Positions 1 to 9,163 of a stretch of 9,163 bases of DNA are shown here, in pieces. A program made the position numbers and the translations under genes. Each line of letters opens with the position of its first letter. Position 1 is the first letter of the stretch. The DNA comes from Anaerolineales bacterium UBA3905. GTDB taxonomy: Bacteria; Chloroflexota; Anaerolineae; Caldilineales; Caldilineaceae. The stretch covers positions 1-9,163 of the forward strand of contig DGFH01000311.1 of NCBI GenBank assembly GCA_002391565.1, read 5' to 3'. Under the pieces are notes generated by a model, which saw only the letters and a program-made list of their open reading frames with translations, had not been told where the DNA came from and ran no database searches.

Positions 1-18
1 AATGTTTATAAGAGACGG
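1..18 (+). other. Probable sequencing-adapter remnant (Nextera/Tn5 mosaic end)
   Basis: The first 18 bases match the last 18 bases of the Nextera transposase mosaic end AGATGTGTATAAGAGACAG at 15 positions; by my alignment the mismatches are at 1, 6 and 17. The core TATAAGAGAC (7-16) is exact. A match this close, placed precisely at the first base of the window, is much better explained by untrimmed adapter with errors than by genomic sequence. It puts a TAA (9-11) in frame with the first gene, and that stop is therefore probably not real. Confidence 0.8.
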
Positions 19-20
19 CA

Positions 21-1303
21 ACGAATCCGGTCGCCGTCACGGAGTTTGGCTGGATGGAGGAAGATGCGCTGCCCTTCGTGCTCGCCCTCAGCACGGTGCA
101 GTTTCCCGCCGACGACCTCGACGCCAGCGGCGAGACGCGCCAGCCAGCCAGCATCGCCCTCGGCAACATCATCCTGGCCGACCACGGCGAGACGCTGCCG
201 CCGGAGACGCTGCCACCCGTAGAGAATCCGCGCCGCTATCGACCGGCGCTGGCGCGGGCTGGCGTCGCGTTTGCTGCGCCCTTCGACCCTGCTGCGTCCG
301 CCCACGCCAGCGTGAACGCGCCCTCGCTGGCGACGCTGCCCGCGATCACGCTGGTCAGCGCGTCGGGAACATGGACGCCGGTGCGCGATCTGCTCAACAG
401 CGACCGCTTCCAGACCGAGTTCGTGGCGGAGAGCGACAGCGACGACAAAACCTATCTGCGCTTTGGCGATGGTCGCACCGGGCGCACACCGCTGCCGGGC
501 GAGCAGTTCGTGGCAACCTACCGCATCGGCGTCGGGACGGCAGGCAATATCGGCGCCGACGCCCTGGCGCATGTCGTCACCAGCGAGAGCGGCATCCTCG
601 GTGTGCGCAATCCATTGCCTGCTGGCGGCGGCGTTGAGCCAGAGTCGCTGCAAGAAGTGCGCGAGTACGCGCCGCAAGCCTTCCGCCGCCAGGAGCGCGC
701 CGTCACCGAAGCCGATTACGCCGAAGTGGCGCAGCGCCATCCCGCCGTGCAGCGCGCGGTCGCCACGCGGCGCTGGACAGGGAGCTGGTGGACGATCTTC
801 CTCACCGTAGATCGCAAAGCCGGGCTGCCAGTCGACGCCGACTTCGAGGCCGAGCTGCGGGCGTTTCTGGAGCGCTATCGCATGGCCGGCTACGATCTCG
901 AAATCGACGGGCCGCGCTACGTGTCGCTCGATCTCGCTTTTCTGGTCTGCGTTGAACCGGGCTACTTCGCCAGCAACGTCAAAGCTGCGCTGCTGGAGCG
1001 CTTCAGCAGCCGCGTCTTGCCCGACCGCACGCGTGGCTTCTTTCACGCCGACAATTTCACCTTTGGACAGCCGGTCTATCTCAGCCAGATCGTGGCGGCG
1101 GCGATGGCGGTTCCTGGCGTGCGCTGGATCGACGCAAGCGCAGGCAAGGGCAAGCCGACCCGCTTCCAGCGTTGGGGCGAACCCGCGCACGGCGAGCTGG
1201 CGAAAGGCCAGATCGACCTGGGGCGGCTGGAGATCGCCCGCTGCGATAACGACCCCAGCCGCCCGGAGCATGGCCGGCTGGAATTCATCATGGAGGGTGG
1301 CCT

Positions 1304-1307
<4 letters not shown>
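21..1307 (+). CDS. Putative baseplate assembly protein, J/gp6-like, C-terminal part (5'-truncated by contig end)
   Basis: Structural protein of a contractile tail or injection-system baseplate. Counting from the only in-frame ATG (54), residues 134-180 carry the J-type signature YLRFGDG...G..LP...F.ATYRIGVG..GN. Next comes the region after this motif (E.V.E.AP.AFR...RAVT.ADY) and an alpha/beta region ending in a hydrophobic SQIVAAAMAVPGV stretch. The C-terminus at about 385-417 (G.I.LGRLEIARCDNDPSRPEHG) is typical of the Chloroflexota/cyanobacterial 'putative baseplate assembly protein' family. The frame stays coding-like upstream of ATG 54: codons 21-53 read TNPVAVTEFGW, followed by EEDALPF, a junction I recognise as internal to the family. 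The GGAG at 41-44 is probably coincidental. The family is usually about twice this length, so the true start lies left of the window. The gene overlaps the next one by 4 nt, implying translational coupling. Confidence 0.85.
1292..1297 (+). promoter_or_regulatory. Ribosome binding site for the second baseplate gene
   Basis: GGAGGG lies inside the last codons of the upstream gene, 6 to 7 nt before the GTG at 1304. It supports GTG 1304 as the start, within the overlap GTGA that also holds the upstream TGA stop. Confidence 0.7.
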
Positions 1308-3873
<2,566 letters not shown>

Positions 3874-3877
<4 letters not shown>

Positions 3878-4425
3878 CTGCGGCTCGCAGCCGCAGGTCT
3901 CGGTTGGCAAGATGGCTTTGCTGGGGAGAAGTCCCGGTTGGAAGAGAAGGCAACGCCGCTGCGAGCGGCGTCTACGGTGAAGGGCGGCGTGGTGTAGCTG
4001 CGGCTCGCAGCCGCAGGTCTCGGTTGGCGAGATGTCCCGGTTGGAAGAGAAGCCAACGCCGCTGCGAGCGGCGTCTACGGTGAAGGGGCGGTGTGGTGTA
4101 GCTGCGGCTCGCAGCCGCAGGTCTCGGTTGGCGAGAAGCCTCGGTTGGGGGGAAGCCTCGATTGAAGAGAAGCCAACGCCGCTGCGAGCGGCGTCTACGG
4201 TGAAGGGGCGGTGTGGTGTAGCTGCGGCTGCGAGCCGCAGGTCTCGGTTGGCGAGAAGCCTCGGTTGGAAGAGAAGCCAACGCCGCTGCGAGCGGCGTCT
4301 ACGGTGAAGGGGCGGTGTGGTGTAGCTGCGGCTCGCAGCTGCAGGTCTCGGTTGGCGAGAAGCCTCGGTTGGAAGAGAAGCCAACGCCGCTGCGAGCGGC
4401 GTCTACGGTGAAGGGTGGCGTCTAC
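3874..4425. repeat. REP/BIME-like array: five units of paired inverted GTAG palindromes
   Basis: This fills the 562-bp gap between two baseplate genes. Units start at 3874, 3994, 4098, 4218 and 4322, so the first four are 120, 104, 120 and 104 bp long. Each unit opens with GTAG plus the palindrome ctgcggct-cgc-agccgcag (8-bp stem, 3-nt loop). Each closes with acgccgct-gcg-agcggcgt followed by CTAC, the same element type in inverse orientation. Forward hairpins: 3874-3896, 3994-4016, 4098-4120, 4218-4240, 4322-4344. Inverse hairpins: 3953-3975, 4056-4078, 4176-4198, 4280-4302, 4384-4406. The spacer inside a unit begins GTTGGC and ends GCCAAC (exact in units 2-5), so a whole unit can fold on itself. 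A half-element GGCGTCTAC remains at 4417-4425. A GTAG head on a short hairpin, paired in inverse orientation, is the known layout of REP sequences recognised by RAYT transposases. No transposase is encoded here. Confidence 0.85.
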
Positions 4426-4434
4426 AGGGAAGGA
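4426..4434 (+). promoter_or_regulatory. Ribosome binding site for the tail protein gene
   Basis: AGGGAAGGA sits 5 nt before ATG 4440, directly after the last repeat remnant. It gives the gene its own translation start, independent of the upstream gene 562 bp away. Confidence 0.65.
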
Positions 4435-4439
4435 CGATT

Positions 4440-6641
<2,202 letters not shown>

Positions 6642-6647
<6 letters not shown>

Positions 6648-6800
6648 GAGATTGAGCGATTGAGCGATTGAGAGATTGAGCGATTGGGAGATTGAGGGAT
6701 TGGAGATTGGAGATCATTCGGGAGAGAGACCCTCTCCAGTCACATAATCCCTCAATCCCTCAATCGCACAATCACCTAATCTCCAATCTCCAGTCTCTTT
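6642..6800. repeat. GATTGAG octamer tandem repeat with inverted second arm
   Basis: The 177-bp gap before the last gene is mostly repeat. The left arm (6642-6711) is a run of 8-bp units GATTgag(n) in strict register from 6642 to 6697, then two 7-bp GATTGGA units. The first unit, GATTAGGA, contains the TAG stop of the upstream gene (6645-6647). The right arm (about 6745-6797) is built from the complementary words aatccctcaatc and aatctcc. GATTGAGGGATT (6690-6701) has two perfect 12-bp reverse complements, at 6746-6757 and 6754-6765, so transcripts can form a long imperfect hairpin. A small 6-bp stem GGAGAG/CTCTCC (6721-6726, 6732-6737) would sit near its tip. A short run of Ts (6798-6801) follows, too weak to call a terminator with confidence. 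The 8-bp period argues against coding use. Confidence 0.85.
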
Positions 6801-6810
6801 TCACGTTGAG

Positions 6811-6816
6811 AAGGAG
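6811..6816 (+). promoter_or_regulatory. Ribosome binding site for the DUF6519 gene
   Basis: AAGGAG lies 8 nt before ATG 6825, an ideal Shine-Dalgarno spacing. It fixes the start of the last gene. I see no convincing -35/-10 promoter in the 150 bp upstream, which is occupied by the repeat. Confidence 0.8.
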
Positions 6817-6824
6817 TGTACTTT

Positions 6825-9163
6825 ATGCAAGGCGATTTTACCCGGTTGACCTTCGACCGTAGCAAGCATTACAGCGGCGTCCTGAACCAGCAAGGACGGG
6901 TGGCGCTGGACGCCGACTGGAACGAACAGGTTGCCATCGAGCAGCACGACGCGCGCACAACGCGGCAGGATGTCATCGGGCTGTGCGGCGGGCCGCAGGG
7001 CGTGGACGCAGCGGGCGATCCGCTGGCCGGCTTCGACGTGACGACCGACGGCGCCGCGCTCAGTGTGACCAAAGGCCGCTACTACGTGGATGGCATCCTG
7101 ACGCAGAAGGAGGCGACCACCCTCATCACCGCACAGCCGGACTTCCCGGTCGCGTCGCTGGCGCAGGTTGCCGGGTTGGCGCCGAACGCTGCGCTGCCCG
7201 CTGGCGCCTATCTCGCCTATCTCGACGTGTGGGAGCGCCATATCACCGCACTGGAGGATGCGTCAATTCGCGAGGTGGCGCTGGGCGGCCCGGACACGAC
7301 CACGCGCACACAAGTCATGGCGCAGGTCAAGCTGCTGCGCGTGGGCGATGCAGGCGTCGCCTTCGATTGCGCCACACAGAGCGCAGCGTGGGATGCACTC
7401 ACCGCAGCCAGCAGCGGGATGCTTGCGGCGCGCGCCGAACCGGACGATCCAAGCGAGAGCGCGTGCGTCGTTCCCGCGAAAGCCGGGTTTCGTGGGTTGG
7501 AAAACCAGCTCTATCGCGTTGAGGTGCATCGCATCATCTCGGCGACGCGCATCGGCGTCAAGTGGTCGCGCGAAAACGCCTCGGTCGTCGTGGGCTGGAC
7601 GGGACAGGACAACCTCGACCCAACGCGGCTCACCGTCAGCAGCACAGGACGCGATGCGGTGTTGGGGCTGGCTGCCAATCAGTGGGTCGAGCTGACCGAC
7701 GACGCACGTGAAAAGCGCGGCGAATCCGGCCTGCTCGTCAAGATCGTCAAGGTGGAGGGCAACGTCCTGACCATCGATCCGGGTGGGCAGACGATCACCT
7801 ACAGCAACTTTGCGCCGAACCCAAAGATCAGGCGATGGGACATGCCCGCCGATGAGGGCGAGCTGGAAATCGCTCTCGGTGCGGCGGCCTTCACGGAACT
7901 GGAACTGGGCGTGCAGATTCGCCTCACGACCGGCGTCTATCGCCCCGGCGACTACTGGCTGATCCCGGCGCGCACCTTTACAGCCGACATCGAATGGCCG
8001 CGCACCACCGCCAACCCACCACAGCCGATCCCGCAACCACCGGTCGGCGTGAAGCATCACTATTGCCGACTGGCGCTCTTCGACTTCGCTAACGGGACAT
8101 GGGCGAAGCGCAGCGACTGCCGCACGCTCTTCCCGCCGCTGACACAGATGATCGACTTCTACGGCGTGGGCGGCGACGGGCAAGAGGCGCTGCCGGGCGC
8201 ACAGTTGGGTCAACCGCTGCAGGTGGCGGTGACAAACGGACAGCAGCCGGTCAACAATGCGCGCGTGCGCTTCCGCCTGGTTCCTCAGACAGCTGCAGGT
8301 CAGCTCACCGGTGCAAGCGGCACGGGCAAGAGCGTGGATGTGACGGCGGGCGTCAACGGCGTCTACTCCTGCACCTGGCAGCTGGGCCCAACGGTGCAGA
8401 ATCAGCGCGTGGAAGCCTTCCTGGTCGAGATCGACGGCAAACCCTTTGTCGACGCCGCCGGGGAGCCGGAATTGCCGCGCGTCTTCTTCAACGCCAACCT
8501 CAGCCGCGCCAGCCAGGTGGCATACACACCGGGCGCGTGTGCAGACCTGGCGCAGGCGCGCACCGTGCAGGAGGCGCTGGACATCCTCTGCGCGCGACCG
8601 AGCGGCGGAGGGTGCTGCGTCACCGTCGGCGCGGGCGGCGAATTTCCCGACCTGGTGACGGCGATCAAGGCGCTGCTGGAACGAGGCGAACGCGATCTCT
8701 GTCTTTGCCTGCTGCGCGGCGAGCATGAGTTTGTCGGCTTCGACTTTGATGCGCGCGATGATGAGCGTGCGCTCTACATCAGCATCAAGGGCTGCGGTGC
8801 GGCTACGCATGTGCGATGGCGCGAACCGCTACGGCTGCGCGGGGTCGATGCGGTGACGATCCGCGATCTGTCTATCGAGGTGCTATTCATCCCCGATAAA
8901 GAGGACGCCGCGCTGCGCTTTGAGGGTTGCACCACGGTGGCGGTGGCGGAATGCACGATCGAAGGTTCGACCGCGTCGGGACGGATGGAGGGAGATTTCT
9001 TTGTTCCCGGCGGCGCGCTTCTAGCTGTCATCGATGGCGACGATGTGCGGCTGAGCGACAACACCCTCAACGCGGCATTGCCTGAAGTGACTTTCCCACC
9101 GCTGCGCAATCTGTTCGAGCGGGCCGGCATCGGCGAGCTGGCGGAGCTGTTTGCACTGGCGGG
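6825..9163 (+). CDS. DUF6519 protein with Ig-like segment and C-terminal beta-helix (3'-truncated, at least 779 aa)
   Basis: The frame is open from ATG 6825 to the last base, so the C-terminus is missing. Residues 1-52 (MQGDFTRLTFDRSKHYSGVL, then QQGRVALDADWNEQ and TTRQDVIG) are the hallmark opening of DUF6519, a domain of unknown function that I associate with CIS and phage-tail loci. It seems to run to about residue 430, including GRYYVDGIL, AYLDVWERHITALED, ENQLYRVEVHR and HHYCRLALF (HHY at 411-413). Residues about 450-545 (LGQPLQVAVTNG..PVNNARVRFRL, then SVDVTAGVNGVYSCTW) look like an Ig-like beta sandwich. A short linker with RTVQEALDILC (about 580-589) leads into beta-helix-like repeats (GGEFPDLVTAIKALLE, YISIKGCG, LRLRGVDAVTIRDLSIEV, LRFEGCTTVAVAECTIEG) that continue past the edge. 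Cysteines cluster at 589, 597, 598, 626 and 628. It is probably a peripheral structural or host-contact protein of the particle; the family has no established function known to me. Confidence 0.85.
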   Translation, partial: MQGDFTRLTFDRSKHYSGVLNQQGRVALDADWNEQVAIEQHDARTTRQDVIGLCGGPQGVDAAGDPLAGFDVTTDGAALSVTKGRYYVDGILTQKEATTLITAQPDFPVASLAQVAGLAPNAALPAGAYLAYLDVWERHITALEDASIREVALGGPDTTTRTQVMAQVKLLRVGDAGVAFDCATQSAAWDALTAASSGMLAARAEPDDPSESACVVPAKAGFRGLENQLYRVEVHRIISATRIGVKWSRENASVVVGWTGQDNLDPTRLTVSSTGRDAVLGLAANQWVELTDDAREKRGESGLLVKIVKVEGNVLTIDPGGQTITYSNFAPNPKIRRWDMPADEGELEIALGAAAFTELELGVQIRLTTGVYRPGDYWLIPARTFTADIEWPRTTANPPQPIPQPPVGVKHHYCRLALFDFANGTWAKRSDCRTLFPPLTQMIDFYGVGGDGQEALPGAQLGQPLQVAVTNGQQPVNNARVRFRLVPQTAAGQLTGASGTGKSVDVTAGVNGVYSCTWQLGPTVQNQRVEAFLVEIDGKPFVDAAGEPELPRVFFNANLSRASQVAYTPGACADLAQARTVQEALDILCARPSGGGCCVTVGAGGEFPDLVTAIKALLERGERDLCLCLLRGEHEFVGFDFDARDDERALYISIKGCGAATHVRWREPLRLRGVDAVTIRDLSIEVLFIPDKEDAALRFEGCTTVAVAECTIEGSTASGRMEGDFFVPGGALLAVIDGDDVRLSDNTLNAALPEVTFPPLRNLFERAGIGELAELFALA

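Noticed and set aside
2..637. Plus-strand open frame beginning at ATG 2
   Set aside because: It starts inside the adapter-like sequence, is Arg-rich, and overlaps the real baseplate frame throughout.
6721..6801. Rho-independent terminator before the DUF6519 gene
   Set aside because: The 6-bp GGAGAG/CTCTCC stem is not followed by a T-run; the only Ts (6798-6801) are about 60 bp away.
7263..8810. Minus-strand frame of 515 codons opposite the DUF6519 gene
   Set aside because: The plus frame has a good ribosome binding site and recognised DUF6519 motifs; the minus product has none.

Overview
The window is a high-GC stretch (roughly 65% G+C by eye) with four large genes, all on the + strand. They read as the baseplate end of a phage-tail-like contractile injection system (CIS) or of a contractile prophage tail. 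No sheath, tube, ATPase, spike or effector gene lies in view, so those two options cannot be separated here. The protein families, the kind of intergenic repeats and the GTG start suggest a filamentous Chloroflexota (Roseiflexus/Chloroflexus-like). This is inferred from memory of similar loci, not from a marker gene.

Layout. Positions 1-18 look like residual Nextera/Tn5 mosaic-end adapter, so the window is probably a whole contig and its first gene is cut at the left end. 21-1307 is the C-terminal part of a gp6/J-type putative baseplate assembly protein. 1304-3877 is a second, complete J-type baseplate protein, overlapping the first by 4 nt (GTGA). 3874-4425 is an array of five 104-120 bp units. 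Each unit is a pair of inverted GTAG-headed palindromes, that is, a REP/BIME-like array. 4440-6647 is a tail protein with a P2-I/gp7-like N-terminus, a beta-helix-like middle and a conserved C-terminus. 6642-6800 is a second, different repeat: GATTGAG octamers in inverted arms. 6825 to the right edge is a DUF6519 protein with an Ig-like segment and the start of a beta-helix; it runs off the end.

How the genes work together (inference from the families). Two J/gp6-like proteins plus one I/gp7-like protein match the wedge of a contractile-tail baseplate, where gp6 and gp7 homologues form the inner ring that triggers sheath contraction. The third and fourth proteins carry beta-helix-like parts and may add peripheral, fibre-like or receptor-contacting structure. 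The gene order and tight 1304/1307 overlap suggest one operon, but the operon is broken twice by repeat-rich spacers. Each repeat begins exactly at the stop codon of the upstream gene and could tune relative expression through mRNA folding.

The most noteworthy items are the GTAG-type BIME array within a CIS operon, with one palindrome in flipped orientation; the second inverted octamer repeat; the two beta-helix fusion proteins; and the adapter remnant, which creates a false in-frame stop.
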